NCBI GenBank assembly: GCA_020634335.1
Contig: JACKBY010000032.1
Span: 1 to 24,727 of the forward strand
DNA from: Promineifilum sp.
Lineage (GTDB): Bacteria; Chloroflexota; Anaerolineae; Promineifilales; Promineifilaceae
Length of the DNA stretch: 24,727 bases
Direction of reading: 5' to 3'
Positions 14,429 to 24,468 of this stretch are shown in pieces (the stretch's first letter is position 1; each line of letters begins with the position of its first letter). A program made the position numbers and the translations under genes. Under the pieces are notes generated by a model. It saw only the letters and a list, made by a program, of their open reading frames with translations, did not search any database and was not told the DNA's origin.

Positions 14429-15601
14429 ATGGCAGCTATCAATGTCGTGAAAAAACGGGGGACATCCCTATGGGCGGGGCGCAACAAGTTTGCCTTCGAT
14501 TACTGGCTGTTGCTGGCGACAGGCGCCCTGCTGGTCATCGGCTTTCTCATGGTCTACAGCACCACCTTTGACCTGGGCGACCGCTTCGAGTCCAATCCGG
14601 TCTACTTCGTCATGCGCCAGCTGGCCGCGTTTGGCCTGGGCCTGGCGGTGATCATTGTCCTCATCCAGTTCGATTACCACATCCTGCGCTACGCCTCAGT
14701 GCCCCTCATCCTGGTGACGATGCTCATTTTGTTCCTGATGCTCATATTCGGGCAAGTCGACGAGTACGGCGCGATTCGCACGCTGTCCGCCGGCTCATAT
14801 CAGCCTTCGGAATTAGCCAAGTTGGCGATGATCCTCTACATCGCCCATTGGCTGGATTCCAAAGGCGAACGGATCAAGACCCTGAACTATGGTCTGTTTC
14901 CCTTCGCAGCGATCACTGGCATCATGTTCGGCCTGATCGTCTTCCAACCGGCACTCAGCGCGGCTATCCTGATCGTCATGATCAGCTTCACCCTGTTCTT
15001 CGTGGCCGGAGCCGATCTGAAGCAAGCGATGATCGCCGGGGCGCTGCTGATGGGCGTGATCGTGATCATGATGTTCGCCCTGCCCCATGCCTCCCAGCGA
15101 ATTGACGACTTCATGACCGGCTTTCGCGATCCGCAACAGGCGAGTTATCAGGTGAGGCAAGCCCTCGGCGCTCTGGCAAACGGCGGCTATTTCGGCGTGG
15201 GTCTGGGCAAAGGTGATCAGAAGTTCGGCCCACTACCGTTGGCCCATACCGACGGCGTATTCGCCATCGTTGGCGAGGAAACCGGCTTGCTGGGTTCAGT
15301 GGGCGTTGTGTTGCTGTTGGCCTTCCTGGCCTGGCGCGGCTTCCGGGTCGCCACGCGGGCGCGAGACACCTATGGGTTTCTCCTGGCCGTAGGCGTCACC
15401 GTCTGGATCGCCTACCAGGCTTTGATCAACATCGCCGTCATCACGGCCGTCATCCCCTTCACGGGCATGCCGATGCCGTTTCTCAGCTACGGCGGTTCGT
15501 CGATGCTGATGACGATGATTGGTATCGGCATATTGCTCAACGTCTCTCGCGATGCAGCCCTCGGCCGTCATTCGAGCCGTCGGCAGCCGACAAACGGCTA
15601 A
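14429..15601 (+). CDS. ftsW: Septal peptidoglycan glycosyltransferase FtsW (SEDS family)
   Basis: Polymerises lipid II at the septum with FtsI. The 390 residues have about ten hydrophobic helices after a 25-residue basic cytoplasmic N-terminus. SEDS landmarks: 'VYSTTF' in the first helix, 'RQLAAFGLGL', 'SYQPSELAKLAMILYIAHW', the large extracellular loop region 'GALANGGYFGVGLGKGDQK', 'AHTDGVFAIVGEETGLLG' with the conserved Asp, and 'GMPMPFLSYGGSSM' near the C-terminus. It is more similar to FtsW than RodA from its dcw context. GAGGAG at 14415-14420 gives an 8-nt spacing to ATG 14429, a strong ribosome binding site. murG starts 10 nt after its stop. Confidence 0.94.
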   Translation: MAAINVVKKRGTSLWAGRNKFAFDYWLLLATGALLVIGFLMVYSTTFDLGDRFESNPVYFVMRQLAAFGLGLAVIIVLIQFDYHILRYASVPLILVTMLILFLMLIFGQVDEYGAIRTLSAGSYQPSELAKLAMILYIAHWLDSKGERIKTLNYGLFPFAAITGIMFGLIVFQPALSAAILIVMISFTLFFVAGADLKQAMIAGALLMGVIVIMMFALPHASQRIDDFMTGFRDPQQASYQVRQALGALANGGYFGVGLGKGDQKFGPLPLAHTDGVFAIVGEETGLLGSVGVVLLLAFLAWRGFRVATRARDTYGFLLAVGVTVWIAYQALINIAVITAVIPFTGMPMPFLSYGGSSMLMTMIGIGILLNVSRDAALGRHSSRRQPTNG

Positions 15602-15611
15602 CGGGACTTTG

Positions 15612-16763
15612 ATGCGGGTTCTGGTCTGTGCCGGCGGAACCGGCGGCGGCATCTATCCGGCATTGGCCGCCGTGAAGGCCTTGCAGGCGCACGGTATCGT
15701 CGATGAAAATGTATTGTGGCTCGGCACAAAAGGCGAGATGGAAGAAACGTTGGTAACGAGAGCGGGTTTGAGACTGGAAACGATTTCCGGCGGGCCAATT
15801 GTCGGCGTGCCCTGGTCGATGCGCGCGCGCAACGCGTTGAAGCTGGCGCGTGGCATCGGAGCCGCCTCCGACCACGTGCGCCGCTTCCGGCCAAACGTCA
15901 TGTTAATGACCGGCGGCTACGTGGCCGTGCCGGTCGCCGTGGCCGCCCGCCGCCACCAGATTCCCATCGTCATCTACCTGCCCGACGTCGAACCCGGCAG
16001 CTCGATCCGCTTCGCCGTGCCCTTGGCACGCCGCATCGCCTGCACCACCGACGGCTCGCGCGCTTACGTTCCGGCCGAAAAAGTGGTCGTAACCGGCTAC
16101 CCGGTCCGCCCCGACATCCGCGCGGCCCGGCAGTTGACCAAGGAGCAAGCACTGGCTCGCTTCGATCTTGTCCCCGGCCGGCCCACGTTGTTCGTCTTTG
16201 GCGGCAGCCGGGGCGCGCGCACTATCAACCGCGCCCTCATGGCCGTCTTGCCGCAATTACTGGCCGACATACAGGTCATTCATGTCAGCGGCACGCTTAC
16301 CTGGCCGGAAGTCGAAGCCAACGCGGCCACGCTGCCCGCCGGCCTTCGCGCTTATTACCGACCCTACCCCTATCTCCACGACGATATGGGGCCGGCATTC
16401 CGGGCGGCCGATCTCGTCCTGGCGCGCGCCGGAGCCAGTATGCTGGGCGAGTGCCCGGCGTTCGGCTTGCCGTCGATCCTCGTACCGCTGACCTTTGCCT
16501 GGCGCTATCAAAAAGTCAACGCAGACTACCTCACCGCGCATGGCGCCGCCGTGCAGCTGACGGACGAAACACTGGCGGATTCACTCCAGCCCACAGTTCG
16601 AAAATTATTGTTCGATTCGAAAAAACTGGCCCTGATGAGCACCGCCGCGGCCACACTCGACAAACCGGATGCGGCCACCGAGTTGGCCCGGGTAATTCTC
16701 GCAGAAGCGACACCCGACGATAAGGCGGCTTCACCATTGGCTCAGGAGGAGACCTCATGCTGA
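15612..16763 (+). CDS. murG: MurG-type lipid I GlcNAc transferase, divergent at two signature motifs
   Basis: Adds GlcNAc to lipid I to make lipid II at the inner membrane face. The 383 residues form a GT-B fold: N-terminal glycine loop 'GGTGGGIYPALAAV' (8-21), 'MLMTGGYVAVPVAVAA', 'FVFGGSRGARTINRAL' and the C-terminal nucleotide-sugar site 'ADLVLARAGASMLGECPAFG', then 'YQKVNADYL'. Two hallmarks are changed: the invariant His of GGTGGH is Gly (G13), and the HEQN motif reads 'YLPDVEPG' (122-129). Position between ftsW and murC still makes MurG by far the likeliest role. ATG 15612 is chosen because the glycine loop begins at once after it; the open frame upstream lies inside ftsW. The stop overlaps the next gene by 7 nt. 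Confidence 0.88.
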   Translation: MRVLVCAGGTGGGIYPALAAVKALQAHGIVDENVLWLGTKGEMEETLVTRAGLRLETISGGPIVGVPWSMRARNALKLARGIGAASDHVRRFRPNVMLMTGGYVAVPVAVAARRHQIPIVIYLPDVEPGSSIRFAVPLARRIACTTDGSRAYVPAEKVVVTGYPVRPDIRAARQLTKEQALARFDLVPGRPTLFVFGGSRGARTINRALMAVLPQLLADIQVIHVSGTLTWPEVEANAATLPAGLRAYYRPYPYLHDDMGPAFRAADLVLARAGASMLGECPAFGLPSILVPLTFAWRYQKVNADYLTAHGAAVQLTDETLADSLQPTVRKLLFDSKKLALMSTAAATLDKPDAATELARVILAEATPDDKAASPLAQEETSC

Positions 16764-17350
16764 GTTTAACGACCGCATTTTGGGTCCTGGTATCCTTGTT
16801 TGCAATCGTCGGGATGATGCGCGGCTGGACCAAGGAAATCGTCGCCACAGCCTCAGTCATTCTGGCATTGTTCACCATCAATCAACTGATGAGCCCGCTG
16901 TTCGCTTTCATCGGATGGGACAACAACGTCATCCAGCCGGAAGAAATTCGCCGCTGGCAATTTTTCCTGATGTCCGCCTTCCTGTTAATCCTGGCGTTTA
17001 CCGGCTACCAGGGGCCGACCCTGGCTCGCAGCCGCGTCGGCGACCGCCTGGCCCGGCGCGATGAGTTGCAAGACAAGCTGATGGGGTTTCTCGTCGGCGG
17101 CCTCAACGGCTGGCTCATCGTGGGATCGCTGTGGTCGTTTCTGGAGTTCAGGTTAGTAGCGGCCAACAACTGGGCTCGCTTCACGCCCGACATTCCCTAT
17201 CCGTTTGATCCAACCCGGATTGTCCGCCCTGCTCCCGAACTGGCGACCATCGTCGACAATTTGCCGATCCCGTTCCTGACGCAATCGCCCTATATCCTGC
17301 TGCTGTTGCTAATTCTGTTTGTCATTTTCCTGTTAGTCGTCATGCTGTAG
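16757..17350 (+). CDS. CvpA-like integral membrane protein
   Basis: A 197-residue membrane protein. The N-terminus ('GMMRGWTKEIVATASVILAL') matches the CvpA/colicin V production family pattern of G-x-x-R-G-(x)-x-E in a first loop. Hydrophobic segments lie at about 5-22, 28-45, 68-84, 108-126 and 178-197, with an aromatic, proline-rich loop at about 127-170. The role of CvpA proteins is poorly known; links to envelope stress and cell wall have been reported for the family. A strong Shine-Dalgarno (AGGAGGA, 16744-16750) sits 6 nt before ATG 16757, which overlaps the murG stop by 7 nt; murC starts 6 nt after its stop. This tight insertion inside the wall-synthesis run argues for an envelope or division role, but that is inference. 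Confidence 0.65.
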   Translation: MLSLTTAFWVLVSLFAIVGMMRGWTKEIVATASVILALFTINQLMSPLFAFIGWDNNVIQPEEIRRWQFFLMSAFLLILAFTGYQGPTLARSRVGDRLARRDELQDKLMGFLVGGLNGWLIVGSLWSFLEFRLVAANNWARFTPDIPYPFDPTRIVRPAPELATIVDNLPIPFLTQSPYILLLLLILFVIFLLVVML

Positions 17351-17356
17351 ACCAGA

Positions 17357-18808
17357 ATGATAGTGACCGAGAAAAAATCAGTGGGACTCGATCTCACACC
17401 TGGAATGCACTTGCACATCGTGGGCATCGGCGGGGCCGGCATGTCGGCCATCGCCCGCGTCCTGCTGGGGCGCGGCTTCCAGGTATCCGGCTCGGACCAG
17501 CAAGGCAACGCCCAAACAGACGCCCTGCTCGCGGCCGGGGCCACGATCCACATCGGCCACTCGCCCGAATTCGTCGACGGCGCGGACGTTATCGTCGTCT
17601 CTTCAGCCGTGCCGGCCACCAACCCCGAATGGGTCGCCGCGCTCAGTCGCGGGCTGCCCGTGCTCAAGCGCGCCGATCTGCTGGGCAAGTTGATGCAAGG
17701 CACGTTCGGCATCGCCGTGGCCGGATCGCACGGCAAGACGACGACCACCGGTATGATCGCCCACATCCTGATCGAAGGTGGGCTCGACCCAACGGTGATC
17801 CTGGGCGGCACGCTGGCGGAACTGGGCGGCAACGGCCGCTTCGGACACGGGCCGCACTTCGTGGTTGAGGCCGATGAATACGATCACATGTTTCTGGGTC
17901 TGCGGCCACAAATGGCGGTGATCACCAATATCGAGCATGATCATCCCGATATGTTCCCGACAGCAGCCGACTATCGTGACGCCTTTAACCAATTTGTTGC
18001 GCTTCTGCCGCCGGACGGCCGCCTCATTGTTTGTGCCGACGATCCCGGGGCGGCCGAGTTGCCGGCCACCCTCCAGCCGGCCGGCGTCCGCGTGATCAGC
18101 TACGGTCTGGGCCAACCCAGCGGGAAGCAACCGGACATGCAAGCGCTTGATGTGCGGCCAAACCAGATGGGCGGCTCGGACTTCGTCGTCGAGGTGGCCG
18201 GCCAATCGGTGGGCCTGGCCCGAATCCGCCTACCGGGCCTGCACAATGTGCGCAACGCCCTGGCCGCCTTTGTGGTGGCCCTCGAACTGCCCATCGACTT
18301 CGCCCAGGCATGTCGCGCCCTGGCCGGCTTTGGCGGCGTCCAGCGGCGCTTCCAGCTCATCGGTGAGGCGGGCGGCGTGACCATCATCGACGATTATGCC
18401 CATCACCCGACTGAGATCAGGGCGACGCTGGCCGCCGCCCGGCAGCGCTACCCGGGCCGTCGCTTGTGGGCCGTCTGGCAGCCACACACCTACAGCCGAA
18501 CGCGCTTGCTGCTCGACGAGTTCGCCGCCAGCTTCGCCCAGGCCGATCGAGTGGTCGCCCTGGATATTTACGGCAGCCGGGAGCCAGTCGATCCGGCCAT
18601 CACGACCGGCGGGGTTGTGGAGCGAATGGAACACCCCAACGCGGTCCACATCGCCGACCGGCGGGACGCGGCCGATTATTTGCTGGAGCGACTACGTCCC
18701 GACGATGTCGTGCTGACGTTGGGTGCGGGCGATGGCAACGTGATCGGGCACTGGGTTCTGGAAGGGTTACAAGATCAGTTAGGAAACAAGAGAAAATCAG
18801 CCACATGA
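17357..18808 (+). CDS. murC: UDP-N-acetylmuramate--L-alanine ligase MurC
   Basis: First Mur ligase, joining L-Ala to UDP-MurNAc. The 483 residues carry every family motif: 'HIVGIGGAGMSAIARVLL' (Rossmann, about 19-36), 'VSGSD', P-loop 'AVAGSHGKTTTTG' (120-132, K127), 'VVEADEYDHMF', 'ITNIEHDHPDMF', 'LPGLHNVRNALAA', 'RRFQLIG', 'IIDDYAHHPTEI', 'VWQPHTYSRTR' and 'TLGAGDGN'. The ATG at 17357 gives a 16-residue lead before the fold and lacks a clear Shine-Dalgarno; ATG 17405 is a less likely alternative. The stop overlaps the murB start as ATGA. Confidence 0.96.
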   Translation: MIVTEKKSVGLDLTPGMHLHIVGIGGAGMSAIARVLLGRGFQVSGSDQQGNAQTDALLAAGATIHIGHSPEFVDGADVIVVSSAVPATNPEWVAALSRGLPVLKRADLLGKLMQGTFGIAVAGSHGKTTTTGMIAHILIEGGLDPTVILGGTLAELGGNGRFGHGPHFVVEADEYDHMFLGLRPQMAVITNIEHDHPDMFPTAADYRDAFNQFVALLPPDGRLIVCADDPGAAELPATLQPAGVRVISYGLGQPSGKQPDMQALDVRPNQMGGSDFVVEVAGQSVGLARIRLPGLHNVRNALAAFVVALELPIDFAQACRALAGFGGVQRRFQLIGEAGGVTIIDDYAHHPTEIRATLAAARQRYPGRRLWAVWQPHTYSRTRLLLDEFAASFAQADRVVALDIYGSREPVDPAITTGGVVERMEHPNAVHIADRRDAADYLLERLRPDDVVLTLGAGDGNVIGHWVLEGLQDQLGNKRKSAT

Positions 18809-19755
18809 AACTCATGACGACTGTCCAAACGGTAGAAAGGTTGCGCCAGACATTCGGCGAACAGTTGCACGTAAACGAGGCGCTGGCTCGCTACACCACC
18901 GCCCGTGTGGGCGGGTCGGCTGAGTTATTCCTGACAGTGACCACGTCGGAAGAACTGCTGACGGCCGTCGAAATGGCCTATAGTGCCGGGGTTTCCTATT
19001 TCGTTCTCGGCGGTGGCTCCAATATTATCATCGCCGATTCCGGGATCACTGGGCTTGTCGTCCTGAACCGGGCGCGACGCGTAAACTTCCGCCACAGTGG
19101 GGCCGGTGTCGTCTGCACGGCCGAATCGGGCGCCAATCTCTCCGCGCTGGCTCGTCAATGCATCAGTAAAGGGCTGGGCGGGCTGGAATGGGCCATCGGC
19201 GTGCCCGGAACGGTCGGCGGTGCCGTCGTCGGCAATGCCGGTGCCCACGGCGCGGACATCGACGGCCAACTGCTGGCGGCCACCGTTTGGGAACCGGGCC
19301 GCGGCGTCTTCGTTTACAATCGAGAGGACATGAAGTACGGCTATCGCGACAGTGTACTTAAACACGATGCGCTCGCGGGCCGCCCCCGACGAGTGGTCCT
19401 GGCTGCCGAATTGCAACTGAAACCGGAGGCCGTCGACGTCTTGTCGGCTCGCGCCGAGGGGTTTAACGCCCACCGCAAAGACCGCCAACCCGGTGGGGCC
19501 AGCACGGGTTCGATGTTCAAGAACCCCGAAAATTATTATGCCGGCTACCTGATTGACACCGCGGGCCTGAAAGGGTTGCGTATCGGCGATGCCCTGATCT
19601 CGGAAAAACACGCCAACTTTTTCATCAATGCGGGCGAGGCCACGGCCGAGGACATTCGTGCCCTCATCGCCGAAGCCTGGAACAGCGTCCGCGAACAGTT
19701 CGGGATCGAGATGGAACTGGAAGTCGAACTCGTGGGCGACTGGGCTTTTGAATAA
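18805..19755 (+). CDS. murB: UDP-N-acetylenolpyruvoylglucosamine reductase MurB
   Basis: FAD-dependent reductase making UDP-MurNAc. The 316 residues are the usual length. FAD-binding motifs 'TTARVGGSAEL' (31-41) and 'VLGGGSNIIIAD' (67-78) lead, followed by 'LEWAIGVPGTVGGAVVGNAGA'. The catalytic region has 'YGYRDS', the proton donor Ser in 'GSMFKNP' (S236) and 'AGLKGLRIGDALISEKHANF'; a C-terminal Glu lies in 'LEVELVGDW'. It fits the shorter (type II) MurB class, lacking the extra domain of the E. coli type. The true start is ATG 18805, overlapping the murC stop (ATGA); the frame stays open upstream into murC and should not be used. Confidence 0.95.
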   Translation: MKLMTTVQTVERLRQTFGEQLHVNEALARYTTARVGGSAELFLTVTTSEELLTAVEMAYSAGVSYFVLGGGSNIIIADSGITGLVVLNRARRVNFRHSGAGVVCTAESGANLSALARQCISKGLGGLEWAIGVPGTVGGAVVGNAGAHGADIDGQLLAATVWEPGRGVFVYNREDMKYGYRDSVLKHDALAGRPRRVVLAAELQLKPEAVDVLSARAEGFNAHRKDRQPGGASTGSMFKNPENYYAGYLIDTAGLKGLRIGDALISEKHANFFINAGEATAEDIRALIAEAWNSVREQFGIEMELEVELVGDWAFE

Positions 19756-19814
19756 ATCAGAAATGACGAATTGGGATTAAGAATCTATCGCTACCAACTG
19801 CTTAACGACGATCA

Positions 19815-20984
<1,170 letters not shown>

Positions 20985-20985
20985 T

Positions 20986-21963
20986 ATGAGCACGCGAAAG
21001 ACCAACGAAAAACAACGCCTGCGGAAGCAGCCGCGTATGCGTCGGGTCTATTCGGCTTCCTCGACACCTCTTCCGGGTCTGAAGATGCCCAAGACGGCCG
21101 CCAAACGCAAACGGCGCAACAGCCGGCAACGCCTCAGCCGCCCCATGGCCGGAGTGAGAGGCGTGGTGCTGAATTCGCGCTGGATCAGTCTGGCCGTGGC
21201 CGCCTTGTGCGTCTACGCCCTGTTTATCATCGGCGGCGACGATCGCTTCTACCTCAACTATATTCCGGTCGAGGGATCATCCACCATCGACATCAACAGT
21301 ATCGTCGCCGAAAGTGGCCTGGCCGGTCGCCACATCTTTGCCGCCGACCCACAGGAAGCCGCCGACCGGATCAGCGAGATCGGCGGGGTCGTCACGGCCA
21401 CAGTCACACTCCACTGGCCCAACGACGTTATGATTCGCATCCGCGAGAAACCACCGCTGGCGACCTGGCAAGAAGGGGACAAGACCTTCTGGATCGATGA
21501 AGACGGCCAGCTAACCACCTCGCGGGCGCAAACAGTCGGCCTGCTGAACATCATCTCCGAGGCGCCGCCGGACTCAGCAGCGCCGGACGCCATCCGGGAG
21601 AAGGTTGACAAGATCATTGGCACAGAGGAAGCCGGCGAGCCCGTGACCGACGAGAGCGAGACCACCACCGACGAGGAAACCGTCGCCAGCCGCGCCGCGT
21701 TTGTGCCGCGTGATGTCCTGGCCGGCGCGTTGCAACTGCGCGAACTGCGGCCGAACATCGACAAACTCTATTACAAGCCGTCCGATGGATTAGGCTATCA
21801 GGATGGTCGCGGCTGGACCGCCTATTTCGGGACGGGACGGGACATGCACCAAAAGCTGGTCGTCTACGAGACGATCGTGGCAAATTTGTTGGAACGCGGC
21901 GCTCGACCGGCATACATCAGCGTGGCCAACCAGTACAAGCCGTACTACAGGCTGGTTCCGTAG
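20986..21963 (+). CDS. ftsQ: Cell division protein FtsQ (POTRA domain)
   Basis: Bitopic divisome protein. The 325 residues comprise an unusually long, strongly basic cytoplasmic N-terminus (1-64, many Lys/Arg), a transmembrane helix (67-83), a POTRA domain beginning 'YIPVEGSSTIDINSIV' (92-107) and ending near 'VMIRIREKPPLATW', and then the FtsQ beta domain. An acidic, low-complexity insert (213-233, Glu/Thr/Asp) splits the beta domain; the C-terminus ends 'PAYISVANQYKPYYRLVP'. FtsQ links FtsL/FtsB-type proteins to the ring. GAGGG (20976-20980) lies 5 nt before ATG 20986. Family assignment rests on POTRA, topology and gene order. Confidence 0.88.
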   Translation: MSTRKTNEKQRLRKQPRMRRVYSASSTPLPGLKMPKTAAKRKRRNSRQRLSRPMAGVRGVVLNSRWISLAVAALCVYALFIIGGDDRFYLNYIPVEGSSTIDINSIVAESGLAGRHIFAADPQEAADRISEIGGVVTATVTLHWPNDVMIRIREKPPLATWQEGDKTFWIDEDGQLTTSRAQTVGLLNIISEAPPDSAAPDAIREKVDKIIGTEEAGEPVTDESETTTDEETVASRAAFVPRDVLAGALQLRELRPNIDKLYYKPSDGLGYQDGRGWTAYFGTGRDMHQKLVVYETIVANLLERGARPAYISVANQYKPYYRLVP

Positions 21964-21978
21964 AACGGGGAACAGGAT

Positions 21979-23196
21979 ATGGAAGACATCGTTTTTGGGA
22001 TTGACATCGGCACGACCAAAATTTGTGCGCTGGTGGGCGCAGTACGCAATCGGGAAATGCGTATCATTGGCCTGGGCATGCAGCCGTCGGCCGGCATGCG
22101 CAAGGGGATGATCGTCGACGTGCCCTCAGCGTCGGTAGCCCTGGCCGCGGCCGTGGAAGCGGCCGAGGAAACATCCGGCTACCAGCTATCGCAGGCTTTG
22201 GTCAGCATCGCCGGCGAACACATCAGCTCAACCAACAACAGCGGTCTGGTGGCTATCAACCGCAACGACGACGGCGTCACCGCCCAGGACATCGACCGCG
22301 CACTGGAGACGGCCCAGGCCATCCCCATTCCCAGCAATCGCCAGATCATCCACCTGATCCCGCGCCATTACACCATCGACGACCACGCCGGCGTGCGCCA
22401 GCCATTGGGCATGCACGGCTTCCGCCTGGAGATCGAGGCCCACATCGTGACCGGGGCCACCTCGGCCCTGCTGAATCTGAAGCATTGCACCGAGTCGGTG
22501 GGCATCCGGGCCGAGGAAATGGTGCTCAACGCCCTGGCCTCGGCCGAGGCTGTGCTGGAGCCGGCCGAGCGGGAAATGGGCGTACTCATTGCCGACATCG
22601 GCGGCGGCACGACTGATCTGGCACTCTATAAGCAGGGCACCGTGTGGCACACCAAGGTTATTCCCATCGGCGGCCACCACATCACCAACGACATCGCCAT
22701 TGGTTTGCGTGCCCCGTATGAGGTCGCCGAAAAGGTAAAGATTCAATATGGCGATTGCCGCCCGGCCGACATCGACCCCGATTTCGTTTTCACTGTCGAG
22801 CCATTCGGGGGCGAGAAAATCCAGGTCGGCCGACAGGACCTGGCCCAGGTCATCGAAGCGCGGGTAGAAGAAATCTTCCATCTCATCCTGAAAGATATTC
22901 AGCAGACCGGCTACGACGAGTATTTGCCGGCGGGTCTCGTCCTGACGGGCGGGACCGCACTACTGCGCGGCATCACCGACGTTGCCGAGCGCGTTTTGAA
23001 TGTTCCGACCCGCGTGGCCACGCCTAAAAACCTGGTCGGCCTGGTCGATTCATTACACAGCCCGGCCTATGCCACGAGCGTAGGCCTGCTGCGGTGGGCC
23101 GCCATGGACCACCACCGTTATCAACCGCACATCCAGGCTCCCAGCCAATGGGGCCGCCGGGTGAGCAGCATCCTGAGGACCTTGCTGCCGGAGTAG
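21979..23196 (+). CDS. ftsA: Cell division protein FtsA
   Basis: Actin-like ATPase that anchors FtsZ to the membrane. The 405 residues begin with the phosphate-1 motif 'FGIDIGTTKICALVG' (6-20), contain the 1C (SHS2) subdomain at about 85-165, phosphate-2 'ADIGGGTTDLALY' (205-217), the adenosine motif 'GLVLTGGTALLRGI' and 'AYATSVGLLRW'. The C-terminus 'WGRRVSSILRTLLPE' is a short amphipathic helix, the expected membrane-targeting sequence. AGGA (21972-21975) precedes ATG 21979 by 3 nt, 15 nt after the ftsQ stop. FtsA presence with FtsZ and no SepF in the window suggests that FtsA is the main tether here. Confidence 0.96.
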   Translation: MEDIVFGIDIGTTKICALVGAVRNREMRIIGLGMQPSAGMRKGMIVDVPSASVALAAAVEAAEETSGYQLSQALVSIAGEHISSTNNSGLVAINRNDDGVTAQDIDRALETAQAIPIPSNRQIIHLIPRHYTIDDHAGVRQPLGMHGFRLEIEAHIVTGATSALLNLKHCTESVGIRAEEMVLNALASAEAVLEPAEREMGVLIADIGGGTTDLALYKQGTVWHTKVIPIGGHHITNDIAIGLRAPYEVAEKVKIQYGDCRPADIDPDFVFTVEPFGGEKIQVGRQDLAQVIEARVEEIFHLILKDIQQTGYDEYLPAGLVLTGGTALLRGITDVAERVLNVPTRVATPKNLVGLVDSLHSPAYATSVGLLRWAAMDHHRYQPHIQAPSQWGRRVSSILRTLLPE

Positions 23197-23258
23197 TGGC
23201 CGGCAGTTATGTCAATGTTTAGTTTATTGGAAATCTTTAGTTAGAGGGGTTAAGAGAT

Positions 23259-24452
23259 ATGAACGCGGATTACAGAGGGAGAGATGCACAGCGAATGCCG
23301 GCCACCGAAGGCTCGGCCCTGATTCGGGTCGTCGGCGTGGGGGGCGGCGGCAGCAATGCCGTGAACCGCATGATCAACGAAGACATCGTTGGCGTGGAGT
23401 TCATCGCCGTCAATACCGACCAACAGGCGCTGCTCGGCAGCAACGCCCCCATTCGAATCGCCATCGGCGAGCGCACGACGCGCGGCCTGGGCTCCGGGGG
23501 CGACCCGGAGACTGGCGCGCGCGCGGCCGAGGAATCCATCGAGGAGCTGCGCCAAACGCTGCAAGGGTCCGATATGGTCTTTGTGACGGCCGGCATGGGC
23601 GGCGGCACGGGCACGGGCGGCACGCCCATCGTGGCCCGCGCCGCGCGCGACGCCGGCGCGCTGACCATCGGTGTCGTCACCCGCCCCTTTGGGTTCGAGG
23701 GGTCACAGCGGTCGCGATCGGCCGAGGCGGGCATCGAGCAGCTGAAGGAGCACGTCGATACGCTGATCGTTATCCCGAACGACCGGCTGTTGGAAACGGC
23801 CGACAAGCGCATGTCACTGCTCGATTCGTTCCGGATGGCCGACGACATTCTGCGCCAGGGCATCCAGGGCATCAGCGAGTTGATCACCGTGCCCGGCCTC
23901 ATCAACCTGGACTTCGCCGACGTCAAGACGATCATGTCGATGGGCGGCGCGGCGTTGATGGCCGTGGGCGAGGCCTCCGGCGACGAGCGCGCGCGCGACG
24001 CCGCGACACAGGCATTGTCGAGTCGCTTGCTGGATGTATCCATCGACGGCGCGCGCGGCATCCTGTTCAACGTCACCGGCGGCCCCGATCTGACGCTGTA
24101 CGAAATCAACCAGGCCGCGGCCATCATCCGCGAAACGGCGCACCCCGATGTCAACCTGATCTTCGGCGCCGTCATCGACGAAAAGATGACCAACAAACTG
24201 CGCATCACCGTAATCGCCACCGGCTTCGAGCACACCACACCGATGCGCCAGATGGCTTCGGTCGCCGGCAGCCAGTCGAGCCGCATGATGCCGAATCGGC
24301 CGCCCGCGCGCGAGTCGGTCCCGGCCAACGCGCCGGCCGCCAATACGCCCAACGCTCGCCCGCAGAGCCCGCAGCAGGCGCGCCCGGGCAACCAGGATGC
24401 GTATCGGTTCAACGATCTGGAAGTGCCGGCCTTTTTGCGCAAGCGACAGTAG
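23259..24452 (+). CDS. ftsZ: Cell division protein FtsZ
   Basis: Tubulin-like GTPase that forms the Z ring. The 397 residues have an extension of about 20 residues, then 'VVGVGGGGSNAVNRM' (24-38), 'AVNTDQQAL', the GTP signature 'GGGTGTG' (114-120), 'NDRLLE', and the T7 catalytic loop 'NLDFADVKTIM' (about 215). A Pro/Ala/Asn-rich disordered linker (about 335-380) leads to the conserved C-terminal peptide 'DLEVPAFLRKRQ' (386-397), the docking site for FtsA. The 62-bp A+T-rich spacer upstream holds GAGGGG (23244-23249) as a ribosome binding site and might hold a promoter, although no convincing hexamer pair was found. Confidence 0.97.
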   Translation: MNADYRGRDAQRMPATEGSALIRVVGVGGGGSNAVNRMINEDIVGVEFIAVNTDQQALLGSNAPIRIAIGERTTRGLGSGGDPETGARAAEESIEELRQTLQGSDMVFVTAGMGGGTGTGGTPIVARAARDAGALTIGVVTRPFGFEGSQRSRSAEAGIEQLKEHVDTLIVIPNDRLLETADKRMSLLDSFRMADDILRQGIQGISELITVPGLINLDFADVKTIMSMGGAALMAVGEASGDERARDAATQALSSRLLDVSIDGARGILFNVTGGPDLTLYEINQAAAIIRETAHPDVNLIFGAVIDEKMTNKLRITVIATGFEHTTPMRQMASVAGSQSSRMMPNRPPARESVPANAPAANTPNARPQSPQQARPGNQDAYRFNDLEVPAFLRKRQ

Positions 24453-24468
24453 GTTATGAATTCAGCCA

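Noticed and set aside
19756..19814. A promoter before ddl
   Set aside because: TTGGGA is present, but no matching -10 at a suitable distance.
23197..23258. A separate ftsZ promoter in the A+T-rich ftsA-ftsZ spacer
   Set aside because: No hexamer pair with acceptable spacing was found by eye; only the ribosome binding site is supported.
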